Source: UBA1756 sp045222555
GTDB lineage: Bacteria; Bacteroidota; Bacteroidia; Bacteroidales; WCHB1-69
Length of the DNA stretch: 64,000 bases
NCBI GenBank assembly: GCA_045222555.1
Contig: JBGUYY010000088.1
Location: 1-64,000, forward strand
Reading direction: 5' to 3'
Of the stretch, positions 24,774 to 33,920 are shown piece after piece. The translations under genes were made by a program, and so were the position numbers. Each line of letters starts with the position of its first letter. The first letter of the stretch is position 1. The notes beneath the pieces were generated by a model, which made no database searches, was not told where the DNA came from, and worked only from the letters and a program-made list of their open reading frames with translations.

Positions 24774-26177
24774 ATGAAATTCAAACAATACACCATTGAG
24801 AATTTAGAGATTACAGACGCCGGCGCTGAAGGGAAGGCTGTGGCCAAACACGAAGGGCTCACCATCTTCATCACTGGTGTGGTGCCGGGAGATGTGGTGG
24901 ACGCGTTGGTGGTGAAAAAGAAGAAAAGCTACGCGGAGGCTCGCTGCGTAAGAATTGTCACCCCGTCGCCACACCGTATCGAGCCGCGCTGCGAGCACTT
25001 CGGTACCTGCGGTGGCTGCAAGTGGCAGATGTTGGATTATGCCCAACAACTTTACTACAAACAAAAGCAGGTAACCGACAATTTCCAACACCTTGGACAT
25101 TTCGAGTACCCCGAACCGCAGCCTATTCTCGCCTCCGACCAGCAATATGGCTATCGCAACAAATTGGAATTCACCTTCACCCACCAGCGTTGGCTCTCAG
25201 ATGTGGATTGGAAAGCACAGCAGGATGGTAAAGAATTAGAAGTCAGGGGATTGGGATTCCATGTGCCAGGCAAGTTCGACAAAGTATTGGATATCAATCT
25301 CTGCCATTTACAAGCAGAGCCAAGCAATAAAATCCGCCTTGCCGTACGCGAATATGCCCTCCGCAACCACTACACCTTCTACAACCTTCGCAGCCACGAA
25401 GGACTGCTCCGCAACATGATCATCCGCATGTCGTCCACTGGCGAGCTGATGGTGATTGTGGTGGTGACCGAATGGAACGAGAAGGCGGTCGAACTGCTCA
25501 ACTTTTTAGCAGAGTCGTTCCCCGAAATCACCTCTCTGCAATATGTCATCAACCAGAAGATGAACGACAGCATTTCGGATTTGGAATTCAAGACCTACAA
25601 GGGCAAGGATTTCATGATGGAAAAGATGGGCGACCTGTATTTCAAGGTAGGACCGGCCTCTTTTTACCAGACCAACAGTCAACAGGCCTTCAAGTTATAC
25701 AGTGTAGCCAAGGAGTTTGCCGCCGTCACCCCCGAAGATACCGTTTACGATTTATATACCGGCACGGGCACCATCGCCAACTTCGTCGCTCGCGACGCAC
25801 GCAAGGTGGTAGGTATTGAATATGTGGAGGCCGCCATTGAAGATGCGAAGGAGAATTCGGCCCTCAACCACATCGACAACACCGAGTTTGTGGCTGGCGA
25901 CATGGCCAAGGTGCTGACACCCGAGTTTGTGAAGGAGCATGGCCGCGCCGACATCGTCATCACCGACCCGCCGCGCAGCGGGATGCACGCCGACGTGGTG
26001 AAACAGCTGCTGGCCATGGAACCGCAGCGCATTGTGTATGTCAGCTGCAACCCCGCCACGCAGGCCCGCGACCTTACCTTGCTGGATGAAAAGTACAAAG
26101 TGCTCCGCGTACAACCGGTGGATATGTTTCCGCACACCCAGCATGTGGAAAATGTAGTGCTTTTGGAATTAAAATAA
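24774..26177 (+). CDS. rlmD: 23S rRNA (uracil-5-)-methyltransferase, RumA family
   Basis: A 467-residue class I SAM methyltransferase that forms m5U in RNA, in the RlmD/RumA/TrmFO-independent group. An N-terminal TRAM domain (about 1-60) is followed by the iron-sulfur cysteines in CEHFGTCGGCKWQ, SAM-binding DLYTGTGTIANFVA, the substrate Asp in TDPPRSGMH, the catalytic Cys in YVSCNPATQARDL and a terminal HTQHVENVVLLEL. The exact target uridine cannot be told from sequence. It leads a probable operon with dapB, a beta-barrel gene and glmM (gaps of 16, 18 and 18 bases). Confidence 0.9.
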   Translation: MKFKQYTIENLEITDAGAEGKAVAKHEGLTIFITGVVPGDVVDALVVKKKKSYAEARCVRIVTPSPHRIEPRCEHFGTCGGCKWQMLDYAQQLYYKQKQVTDNFQHLGHFEYPEPQPILASDQQYGYRNKLEFTFTHQRWLSDVDWKAQQDGKELEVRGLGFHVPGKFDKVLDINLCHLQAEPSNKIRLAVREYALRNHYTFYNLRSHEGLLRNMIIRMSSTGELMVIVVVTEWNEKAVELLNFLAESFPEITSLQYVINQKMNDSISDLEFKTYKGKDFMMEKMGDLYFKVGPASFYQTNSQQAFKLYSVAKEFAAVTPEDTVYDLYTGTGTIANFVARDARKVVGIEYVEAAIEDAKENSALNHIDNTEFVAGDMAKVLTPEFVKEHGRADIVITDPPRSGMHADVVKQLLAMEPQRIVYVSCNPATQARDLTLLDEKYKVLRVQPVDMFPHTQHVENVVLLELK

Positions 26178-26193
26178 CAATCTGATTGACAAT

Positions 26194-26916
26194 ATGATAA
26201 AAGTAGCAATTCTCGGTTATGGGAAAATGGGAAAAGAGATAGAGAAGGTCGCCATCCGCGAAGGGATGAACATTGTGGCCCGCATCGACAACGAAGAGGA
26301 CTGGAAAACACAGCACGAGGCCTTTCTTTCCTGCGATGTGGCCATCGAATTTTCCACCCCCGGTACCGTGGTCAAGAACCTCACCCGTTGCTTCGAGGCC
26401 AACATTCCAGTAGTGTGCGGCACGACCGGCTGGACCAACGTGGAAAAGGACATCCTCAAGCAGTGCCAAGCCACCTCCAACGCCCTCATCTATGGATCGA
26501 ACTTCTCCATCGGGGCCAACATGTTCTTCAAAATCAATGACTTGATGGCGCAACTGATGAACCAGCAGCCCCAGTACGACGTGACCATCGAGGAGACGCA
26601 CCATATCCACAAGAAAGATGCACCCAGCGGCACGGCCATTGCCATCGCCAACATCATCATCAACCAACTCAACCGTAAGAAAGAGTGGGCACTAGAGGAC
26701 GACAGCGATGCTGCCGACATTAACATCACTGCCCATCGTTTCGGAGAGGAAGCCGGCACCCACGCTGTGAAGTACAAATCAGACGACGACTGTATCATCC
26801 TGTGCCACAAGGCGTTCAATCGCGCTATCTTCGCACAAGGAGCCGTTCGATCCGCCCGCTGGCTCATCAAAAACAGAGGTATCCACCCCTTCTACGACAT
26901 CTTCCTCCAGATTTAA
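26194..26916 (+). CDS. dapB: 4-hydroxy-tetrahydrodipicolinate reductase
   Basis: A 240-residue NAD(P)H-dependent reductase acting after DapA toward diaminopimelate. The Rossmann motif is ILGYGKMGKEIEKVA; IEFSTPGTV and CGTTGW mark the nucleotide site; YGSNFSIGANMF and the active-site EETHHIHKKDAPSGTA (His and Lys) mark the substrate domain. Slightly shorter than the E. coli enzyme, as usual in Bacteroidota. Encoded 16 bases after rlmD. Confidence 0.95.
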   Translation: MIKVAILGYGKMGKEIEKVAIREGMNIVARIDNEEDWKTQHEAFLSCDVAIEFSTPGTVVKNLTRCFEANIPVVCGTTGWTNVEKDILKQCQATSNALIYGSNFSIGANMFFKINDLMAQLMNQQPQYDVTIEETHHIHKKDAPSGTAIAIANIIINQLNRKKEWALEDDSDAADINITAHRFGEEAGTHAVKYKSDDDCIILCHKAFNRAIFAQGAVRSARWLIKNRGIHPFYDIFLQI

Positions 26917-26934
26917 TTCCCACATTATATTAAA

Positions 26935-27543
26935 ATGAAATTTGTGAACATCAAGCTATTTTTGCCCCTCCTTCTGCTAATTTTTGGCAGCTTCTCCCCT
27001 CTACAGGCACAAAGATTAGAGTTGAGATTCAACAAGGAGTTTTCGAACGACAAGATGATCAACAAAACGTTGGGGGCTGGCGGTTCGTTCATCATCGACG
27101 GGTGGGTGGACCACTTGGATTTTCAGATCAACTTCGACTATGCGGGGCACAAAGAAGCTGCTGATTATACAGGGGTTAGCACAAAAATCGCCAAATACAA
27201 AGGAGGCATTTCAGTCCTTTACTCGCATCCTATCGGGCGGCTTGTCCACCTCCGCGCGGGCGGTGACCTCTCGTACAATTATATCAACAAAGTCAATACC
27301 CGCTGGGAAGATTTCAAGCATTACAACACAGCACATCGCGCTCACGCTCTGGGGATTGGAGCCATAGTACAGTTACAGATTCAGCTGGGGCAACTCTTCC
27401 GCATCGGAGCTGGCCTCATCCCCACCTACCTCATTCCGCTGGCCACCGACGTCAGCCAACCCAACGTGGAGTGCGACTTTAAGAAAGGCATGTTTGTGAT
27501 GCAACTACAAATCGGATTGGAAATCCGTTTGGTCAAAGAATAA
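26935..27543 (+). CDS. Outer-membrane beta-barrel protein, hypothetical
   Basis: A 202-residue exported protein with a signal peptide (LFLPLLLLIFGSFSPLQAQ). About eight amphipathic strand-like segments follow, consistent with a small barrel of the OmpA/OmpW size class: LDFQINFDYAGH, VHLRAGGDLSYNYI, GIGAIVQLQIQ and MQLQIGLEIRLV. No substrate or enzymatic motif is visible. Its place between dapB and glmM may simply reflect operon packing. Confidence 0.72.
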   Translation: MKFVNIKLFLPLLLLIFGSFSPLQAQRLELRFNKEFSNDKMINKTLGAGGSFIIDGWVDHLDFQINFDYAGHKEAADYTGVSTKIAKYKGGISVLYSHPIGRLVHLRAGGDLSYNYINKVNTRWEDFKHYNTAHRAHALGIGAIVQLQIQLGQLFRIGAGLIPTYLIPLATDVSQPNVECDFKKGMFVMQLQIGLEIRLVKE

Positions 27544-27561
27544 AAATAAACTACTGAAAAT

Positions 27562-28944
27562 ATGGCACTTATCAAATCCATTTCTGGCATTCGTGGCACC
27601 ATTGGCGGCCAAGTGGGCGACAATCTCACCCCTATCGATGTGGTACAATTCGTATCGGCTTTTGTCACCTTCTTAAAAAAAGACGAGAAAGCCTTAACCC
27701 TCGTGACAGGACGTGATGCCCGTATCTCGGGAGAAATTATCAACAAACTCATTTGCAGTACTTTGCAATCTCTTGGGGTGCATGTCATCGACTTAGGCTT
27801 GTCCACTACGCCGACGGTAGAGATGGCGGTAGTACAACACAAGGCGGACGGTGGTATTATCCTGACGGCCAGTCACAACCCGATGCAATGGAATGCCCTG
27901 AAACTGTTGAATGCACGTGGTGAGTTTATTTCTGCGGAAGATGGTGCGAAAGTTTTGGAAATTATTGAAAAACAAGAATATACATTTGCCGATGTGCACC
28001 ATTTGGGAAGCTATAGCATCTACGAGCAAGCCATCAGCGACCATGTGGAGCAGATTCTGAAATTAAAGTTAGTGGATGTAGAGGCCATCCGCAAAGCTGA
28101 CTTTTCCGTGGCCTTAGACTGTGTAAACTCCACGGGAGGTCTTGCCTTACCCCTGTTGCTCAAAAAGTTAGGGGTGGAAAAAGTTAGCATTTTGAATGGC
28201 GACGTTTCGGGAATCTTTGCCCACAACCCCGAGCCGCTTCCCCAGCATCTGGAGGGCATTTCCGAAATGATGCGCAAGGGGGGCTTTGATGTGGGTTTTG
28301 TGGTGGATCCCGATGTGGACCGCCTGGCCATTTTGAACGAAGATGGTTCGATGTTTGGCGAAGAGTACACCCTCGTGGCCGTTTCCGACTACATTCTTCA
28401 GCACCAAAAAGGAAATACCGTCTCCAACCTCTCCTCTACTCGTGCTTTAAGAGATGTAAGTAATAGATATGGAGTAAGTTACAATGCCTCTGCGGTGGGC
28501 GAAGTGAATGTGGTGGAAAAGATGAAAGCCACTCATGCGGTTATTGGCGGCGAGGGCAATGGCGGGGTGATTTATCCTGAATTGCATTATGGTAGAGATG
28601 CGCTGGTTGGCATCGCACTATTCCTCACTTTCATGGCCAAAACTGGAAAAAAATGCAGCGACATTCGCAAGCAATATCCTGCCTACACGATTTCCAAGAA
28701 CAAAATCGAGTTACAGGCGGGCATGAATGTGCCGGAGATTATGAAAAAAATCGCCGCAAAGTATTCTGATAATGAGGTTAATACGATAGATGGGGTCAAG
28801 ATCGACTTTCCTGACGGCTGGGTACACCTCCGCCCATCAAACACAGAGCCCATTATTCGCGTTTATGCGGAAGCACAGGATGAAGAGTATGCTTCTTCCC
28901 TGGCGAATCGGATCATGAATGACATCAAAAACCTCATCGGGTAG
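27562..28944 (+). CDS. glmM: Phosphoglucosamine mutase-like phosphohexomutase
   Basis: A 460-residue alpha-D-phosphohexomutase, most likely GlmM, converting glucosamine-6-P to glucosamine-1-P for UDP-GlcNAc. It starts SISGIRGTIGG. The catalytic phosphoserine is in TASHNPMQWNALK (Ser near residue 101), the metal loop is DPDVDRLAILNEDG, the sugar-binding loop GGEGNGGVIYP and the phosphate loop RPSNTEPIIRVYAEA. A phosphomannomutase/phosphoglucomutase activity cannot be excluded, but the SGIRG start and GEGNGG fit Bacteroidota GlmM. Last gene of the rlmD operon. Confidence 0.88.
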   Translation: MALIKSISGIRGTIGGQVGDNLTPIDVVQFVSAFVTFLKKDEKALTLVTGRDARISGEIINKLICSTLQSLGVHVIDLGLSTTPTVEMAVVQHKADGGIILTASHNPMQWNALKLLNARGEFISAEDGAKVLEIIEKQEYTFADVHHLGSYSIYEQAISDHVEQILKLKLVDVEAIRKADFSVALDCVNSTGGLALPLLLKKLGVEKVSILNGDVSGIFAHNPEPLPQHLEGISEMMRKGGFDVGFVVDPDVDRLAILNEDGSMFGEEYTLVAVSDYILQHQKGNTVSNLSSTRALRDVSNRYGVSYNASAVGEVNVVEKMKATHAVIGGEGNGGVIYPELHYGRDALVGIALFLTFMAKTGKKCSDIRKQYPAYTISKNKIELQAGMNVPEIMKKIAAKYSDNEVNTIDGVKIDFPDGWVHLRPSNTEPIIRVYAEAQDEEYASSLANRIMNDIKNLIG

Positions 28945-29098
28945 AAATTCTGCTTATTTCTTAATTTTATAAAAATTATCCGAAATTCACCGGATTAATT
29001 GTGCTATTTTTTAGCATTGTTAATAATTTTATCAAAAAATTGTAATATAATTTGGTAATAATTAATATATTATGTTAAAATATTAAAGTTATTAACAA

Positions 29099-29131
29099 TT
29101 GATGTTTTCGTGATTTTTCTCTATATCTTTG
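29099..29131 (+). promoter_or_regulatory. Promoter of the FISUMP operon
   Basis: TTG (29099-29101), a 22-base spacer and TATCTTTG (29124-29131), at the end of an AT-rich 241-base gap after glmM and 54 bases before the ATG at 29186. No other feature was seen in that gap. Confidence 0.75.
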
Positions 29132-29185
29132 CATCGCTGTTGTGAAGATAATCAACGGCAACGATCTCAGTAAACTCAGACCACT

Positions 29186-30535
29186 ATGGACAAGACTATT
29201 GAAATCTATTGCTGCCGCACCCAGTTCATCCTCAAAAGATGGGAAAGAATTATTCTGACGGGAATCTGCTTATTATTCATATGTTGTGGACGGGCACAAT
29301 CTGGATTTGCACCCGTTCACGGAAACGCTGGAAATAGTTCTTACACCATCGGACAAGTTTTTTACCAGCAACTTGCGCAGGCCATCGCTATATCAGAAGG
29401 GGTAGAGCAGGGGTACATCATCATTACACACCTGCAGGATGAGACTTGCGAAGGAACCGCCTACGCGGGTTTCGGGATTGAGTTTGGCGATACCCTTATA
29501 GCTGGAGAATATTTCGTGGAAAAGCCTCCACAAAACAGTGCATTACACTATGATAGTATCGTACGATTCCTTTTGGTGGTACATCCCATTTGGAGAATCA
29601 GCGACACCTTATTAGTATATGATGGCGCTCCCGAAGCCGTTTTGGCCGGCACCCATACCGACAGTCTCGTGTCGCAATTCGGCTGCGACAGTATTGTGTC
29701 AAGGACCATCTACGTCATCACTTGTCCCGACGACTATATTGATACCGCTGCATACGGAGAGGAAAGTGTGCCTTTGTCGTTAATGCCGCCCAACATCTAT
29801 CCACCCAATCCCAATCTGCAAATTTCATCAGACGTGCCATCATCGGTGTTAGTAGGACGCTCACACCTGATCACATGGCAAGTAACAACAGGGGAGGATA
29901 CGCTGAGGTGCACGCAGAACGCAATCGTACATTTTCCACCGTGCGGTGGTGACTATACCATAAGGGATCGCGAAAACAACCTCTATCATACCATACGTGT
30001 CGGTGCCATTTGCTGGCTGAAAGAGAATCTACGCTCCACACTCTACCCGAATGGCGACACCATCCAGAATGCCCGAATCTACACTCTCGGCGCCGACACT
30101 ATTTCTGAATGGGAAAACTACGGGCGGCTATATAGCTGGTATTCAGCAGTAAACATCCCAGAGGGCAGTGACTCCTTGCCGACGACAGATAGTGAAGGGA
30201 GGGTGCAAGGTGCCTGCCCATCAGGATGGCACATCCCGCTCTCAGAAGAGATGGAACAACTATCCCTTGAAGATGCCCAATCCTTGAGAATCGACGGCGA
30301 ATACTGGCTCGGAGAAGCCGATAATCTGAGTGGATTCTCTGCCATGCCCGCCGGTGACTACGATGATCGCACAGGGTATTTTGAATACCTTAGAACCATT
30401 GCACGCTTCTGGACCAGTGAAAGAGTGTCAGAGAATATGGGAATGGTAGGAACCCTACCCAATATCTGTAACGACTTTTACCTTGAAAGATTCTCCACCC
30501 ATAATGGATGTAGCATTCGATGTATAAAAAACTGA
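29186..30535 (+). CDS. Exported FISUMP-domain protein with GCDS module
   Basis: A 449-residue secreted protein. A late signal sequence (about 22-38, ILTGICLLFICCGRAQ) precedes a short domain with SSYTIGQVFYQQ, found in many Bacteroidota surface proteins. A module ending SQFGCDSIVSRTIYVI (about 90-180) resembles the repeats of the M14 peptidase. The C-terminal FISUMP domain (about 260-449) has its usual hallmarks: WLKENLRST, YGRLYSWYSA, CPSGWHIP and a final GCSIRCIKN. FISUMP domains are surface or adhesion modules of unknown chemistry. No T9SS tail is visible. First gene of a three-gene operon. Confidence 0.8.
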   Translation: MDKTIEIYCCRTQFILKRWERIILTGICLLFICCGRAQSGFAPVHGNAGNSSYTIGQVFYQQLAQAIAISEGVEQGYIIITHLQDETCEGTAYAGFGIEFGDTLIAGEYFVEKPPQNSALHYDSIVRFLLVVHPIWRISDTLLVYDGAPEAVLAGTHTDSLVSQFGCDSIVSRTIYVITCPDDYIDTAAYGEESVPLSLMPPNIYPPNPNLQISSDVPSSVLVGRSHLITWQVTTGEDTLRCTQNAIVHFPPCGGDYTIRDRENNLYHTIRVGAICWLKENLRSTLYPNGDTIQNARIYTLGADTISEWENYGRLYSWYSAVNIPEGSDSLPTTDSEGRVQGACPSGWHIPLSEEMEQLSLEDAQSLRIDGEYWLGEADNLSGFSAMPAGDYDDRTGYFEYLRTIARFWTSERVSENMGMVGTLPNICNDFYLERFSTHNGCSIRCIKN

Positions 30536-30553
30536 AAATCATTAATTAAAGAT

Positions 30554-31864
30554 ATGAAAAAGATACTGACACTTTTAAATTTACTCTTTGCCGTCACCCT
30601 CATTTACGCACAAACCCCTGCAAGATTATCATACCAGTCGGTGGTGCGAAACTTAGAAAATCAGCTGGTGGTCCAAGAAGAAATCACTGTACGATTTCAA
30701 TTGCACAACCATTCCCCTCATGCAGCTACCGTTTATGCTGAACAACACACCGTTACAAGCAACCAAAATGGTCTTATCAGTCTCATAATTGGAGAAGGAA
30801 CCGGTCAAACCGGCGACCTTGATGCAGTAACATGGAACGATGCATACATTTGCACGCAGTACTCTTTAGCCGGGGAGCTAATGCTGGCCGACACGCAAAA
30901 AATCACCGCCGTACCTTTTGCCTGCTATGCCGAAAAAGTGCCACTGTCAGCCATTGAAGAGCATTTGGGCAGCACACAGCTGGTAACCATCAATATGCTA
31001 CAGGATTCCCTGTCGCAATACACCACCCATCAGGAACTGCAAAACAACATCAGCCTATTAGTTTCCCGGCAGGAACTAGCCGACTCGATGGCCCACACGG
31101 TCTCGCCAGAAGAGCTATCCACCGCTATTGACACTCTGGTGGGCCGCCAAGAGCTCGCCGACTCTCTCAGCCACTACATCCACCAAGGGGATCTGGATGA
31201 CGCAGTCGGCCTGTTGGTAACCCGGCAAGAACTGGCCGACTCGATGGCCCACACGGTCTCGCCAGAAGAGCTCTCCACTACCATCGACACTCTGGTAGGC
31301 CGCCAAGAGCTCGCCGACTCTCTCAGCCACTACATCCACCAAGGGGATCTGGATGACGCGGTCGGACTGTTGGTAACCCGACAGGAACTGGCCGACTCGA
31401 TGGCCCACACGGTCTCGCCAGAAGAACTCTCCACCGCCATCGACACTCTGGTGGGCCGACAAGAGCTCGCCGACTCTCTCAGCCACTATATCCACCAAGG
31501 GGATCTGGATGACGCGGTCGGACTGTTGGTGACCCGGCAGGAGTTTCTGGACTCTCTACAACAGATCGCCAACAACGGAAATCTCACCACACTGATACAA
31601 AACCTCCAAAATCAAATCAACGAGCTGCAAGCCGTGGAAGAAACCGTGGACATGTTCACAGTGCCTTCTTCCCCCTCCAACACCTTTACCCTCTCCTTTT
31701 CTCCCCTCACCAATTACCCTGTCCTGATGTTCATCAACGGTGTATTCATCAACACACAAGCCTTCAGCTTATCTGGTAATACGCTAACCTACCGCTACAA
31801 CTACAATGGCAACAAGGCTCTTGTCGAAGGCGACCGCATACAAATTTATTATTCCCACAATTAA
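30554..31864 (+). CDS. Exported tandem-repeat stalk protein
   Basis: A 436-residue exported protein with a signal peptide ending LIYAQT. The N-terminal domain (about 20-135) is of a type common in Bacteroidota (LSYQSVVRNLENQLV, LISLIIGEG, ITAVPFACYA). A helical repeat region follows, built of 26-residue units in two alternating forms, RQELADSMAHTVSPEEL and RQELADSLSHYIHQGDL. The pair (52 residues, 156 bp) occurs three times at 31067-31534. A short coiled coil and a beta-rich C-terminal domain with FINGVFINTQAFSL end it. The shape is stalk plus tip, like trimeric fibre proteins; that function is inferred. Gaps to neighbours are 18 and 6 bases. Confidence 0.78.
   Translation: MKKILTLLNLLFAVTLIYAQTPARLSYQSVVRNLENQLVVQEEITVRFQLHNHSPHAATVYAEQHTVTSNQNGLISLIIGEGTGQTGDLDAVTWNDAYICTQYSLAGELMLADTQKITAVPFACYAEKVPLSAIEEHLGSTQLVTINMLQDSLSQYTTHQELQNNISLLVSRQELADSMAHTVSPEELSTAIDTLVGRQELADSLSHYIHQGDLDDAVGLLVTRQELADSMAHTVSPEELSTTIDTLVGRQELADSLSHYIHQGDLDDAVGLLVTRQELADSMAHTVSPEELSTAIDTLVGRQELADSLSHYIHQGDLDDAVGLLVTRQEFLDSLQQIANNGNLTTLIQNLQNQINELQAVEETVDMFTVPSSPSNTFTLSFSPLTNYPVLMFINGVFINTQAFSLSGNTLTYRYNYNGNKALVEGDRIQIYYSHN
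31067..31534 (+). repeat. Three 156-bp in-frame tandem repeats
   Basis: Copies at 31067-31222, 31223-31378 and 31379-31534 are nearly identical at the DNA level, differing mostly at synonymous positions. A partial unit (RQEFLDSLQQ) follows at 31535. High DNA identity suggests recent expansion or ongoing copy-number change. Confidence 0.92.
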
Positions 31865-31870
31865 TTCACA

Positions 31871-33856
31871 ATGACCAAACGATTTCTCCTATTATTTTGT
31901 ACCATCACTTGTATTATCCCCTTACTACAAGGACAAATCACAGGGGTGGACCGGTACGGCAACGATTGCCAAACAGATTGTTTTTTTATCAATCAATACG
32001 GCGAGGAGTGCAGTCGGGCGCGTTTGAACCGTTTCGGGCATCTGCTTGGGTATCCACCCTCTGTCACCACCGACAGTGCCCAACTACATGGGTTGGATTC
32101 CATTAGCATCTTTGGAACTGTAGTAGATGATGGTTTCGCAAATGTGACCAGCCGAGGTTTTCAATATGCCATCCATGAAAGTTTTGTTAATGCAACAAAC
32201 ATCACTATCGGAAGCGGTTTGGGGAGTTTCCATGGACAAATCACCAACTTAAGCCCGAACCAGACCTATTACTACCGAAGTTTTGCGAACAACCAATATG
32301 GGCGCAAATACGGAAATACCCTTAGCATACAGACAGAGATTGGAGATCTCGTTTTGGGAGAGATAAGCCGAGGGGTGGCATCAGATTATTTCAACATTCG
32401 AATTCCCATATTAAATAATGGTGGCGCCCCAGTGAGCGGGCATGTATGCGCCTACACCGATACTGCCCATACGGAATTGTTCGCCTGTCAAGAAATATCC
32501 CCCACCATGTACTCCGCCTCCACCACATACTTCACAAATGCAGTGCCTGGAACCACTTACTTTATAGAAGCTTTCGTAACCAACACCAAAGACACTATCA
32601 TTTTGCACACGCAAGTCGCATGTCCTACGGATTTATCTGTTCGTGTCTATCAAGGAAGTCCTACTGCAACATACGGGTGTGACCCGCCTAGCGGAAGGGA
32701 CTATCACTTTTACGTTATCATATCTGGCAAAGATCCAAGAAAAAACCAGGCGGAAATCTTATGGAACCACAGCGCTGGCACTGGTATCATGAACGACACA
32801 AATCTCACCGTTCACGTGGAGGAGAATCTCACCTTGTCCGTCACAGCAAGCATTGTGGTTGGGGATGACACCATTGCCGCGCCCAACACTATTTCCTTAA
32901 TCATAACCGAAGCCATCCGCAGGCCAACAACTTGTAATTGCTGTAGTGAAGAATTTATCAATACAGTTTCTTGTAGTGGGAATGTCGTCGCCTACACTTG
33001 GGTGAACGAAAACAACGACACTGTAGCCAACACCTCATCTGCAACCCTCCCCACAGGAAATCATACTCTTTGGTACACAGATGATTATGGGTGCTCCTTC
33101 GCCAAGTCCGTGTATTTCGGACCCAGAGTAAGACATTGTGTCATTGAAGGTGAACCCGGGCCTAACGAAAGTGCTCACTTAGAGGATGGTGTCTGGGTGT
33201 TGGACTCCATCCAAGACCATCAGGGCAACTGGTATATTATCAAGCAGTTTGGCAGCCAGTGCTGGATGCGACAGAATATGCGCTGCACACACTCAAGAGC
33301 GAACTATGATTTCATCAACTCCAATGCCTCCATGGTTAGGGCTTCCTACTACGATGGTATATACGACCCCGTTGGGAGCAAACAATATGGACTTCGATAT
33401 ACCCCTTTGGCGGCATACGATACCACTTTCAATACACTTAATCCTATGGATTTTGGAAATCAATGGCGAGGAATTTGCCCTGAAGGATGGCACATCCCCA
33501 GCTGGGAGGAGTGTTGTATTCTGATAGATTACGTCGTTCATCAAAAGGATTCCACACTAGTCATTTCCCCTGCTGCTGTTCCCTCCAATAATACCATCGG
33601 CACCAATCTCCCTCTCGGGACATGGCTTTCCCACAGCTGCACATTTAACATTGACGAAAGTGACTTGTTCGAGTTTACCCTATTAAGAGGTGGTAGCACA
33701 TGCCCCACTGCCGGATTATTTAATTTTTTGTTGATTGACTCTCCCGGTAGCAACACCTCCTTTGCCTTTCGCACTAAAATCGGTCAAAATAGCGTCATCA
33801 AAAATCCTCAAGGTATCAATTCACATACTGCAGTGCGCTGTCTCCGAAATCTATGA
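31871..33856 (+). CDS. Large exported FISUMP-domain protein
   Basis: A 661-residue secreted protein with signal peptide FLLLFCTITCIIPLLQGQ. Fibronectin-III/Ig-like beta domains (about 60-330) have the typical strand SPNQTYYYRSFANNQYG. A cysteine-containing segment (about 350-420, including CNCCSEEF) follows, then a C-terminal FISUMP domain (about 435-661) with QFGSQCWMRQNMRC, CPEGWHIPSWEE and a final AVRCLRNL. It is the third gene of the surface operon, 6 bases after the stalk gene. It has a lower GC content and more A-rich codons than most of the window. No sortase or T9SS motif is visible at the C-terminus. Confidence 0.78.
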   Translation: MTKRFLLLFCTITCIIPLLQGQITGVDRYGNDCQTDCFFINQYGEECSRARLNRFGHLLGYPPSVTTDSAQLHGLDSISIFGTVVDDGFANVTSRGFQYAIHESFVNATNITIGSGLGSFHGQITNLSPNQTYYYRSFANNQYGRKYGNTLSIQTEIGDLVLGEISRGVASDYFNIRIPILNNGGAPVSGHVCAYTDTAHTELFACQEISPTMYSASTTYFTNAVPGTTYFIEAFVTNTKDTIILHTQVACPTDLSVRVYQGSPTATYGCDPPSGRDYHFYVIISGKDPRKNQAEILWNHSAGTGIMNDTNLTVHVEENLTLSVTASIVVGDDTIAAPNTISLIITEAIRRPTTCNCCSEEFINTVSCSGNVVAYTWVNENNDTVANTSSATLPTGNHTLWYTDDYGCSFAKSVYFGPRVRHCVIEGEPGPNESAHLEDGVWVLDSIQDHQGNWYIIKQFGSQCWMRQNMRCTHSRANYDFINSNASMVRASYYDGIYDPVGSKQYGLRYTPLAAYDTTFNTLNPMDFGNQWRGICPEGWHIPSWEECCILIDYVVHQKDSTLVISPAAVPSNNTIGTNLPLGTWLSHSCTFNIDESDLFEFTLLRGGSTCPTAGLFNFLLIDSPGSNTSFAFRTKIGQNSVIKNPQGINSHTAVRCLRNL

Positions 33857-33888
33857 AATATTTCCAACAAAGCAATTGAGATTTTGCG

Positions 33889-33896
33889 TAAATTTG
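33889..33896 (+). promoter_or_regulatory. -7 box for the S9 peptidase gene
   Basis: TAAATTTG, 24 bases before the ATG at 33921. It sits inside a longer open frame that overlaps the previous gene, so it fixes the start. Confidence 0.6.
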
Positions 33897-33920
33897 CCGC
33901 TTGAAAAAAAATATCCAACT

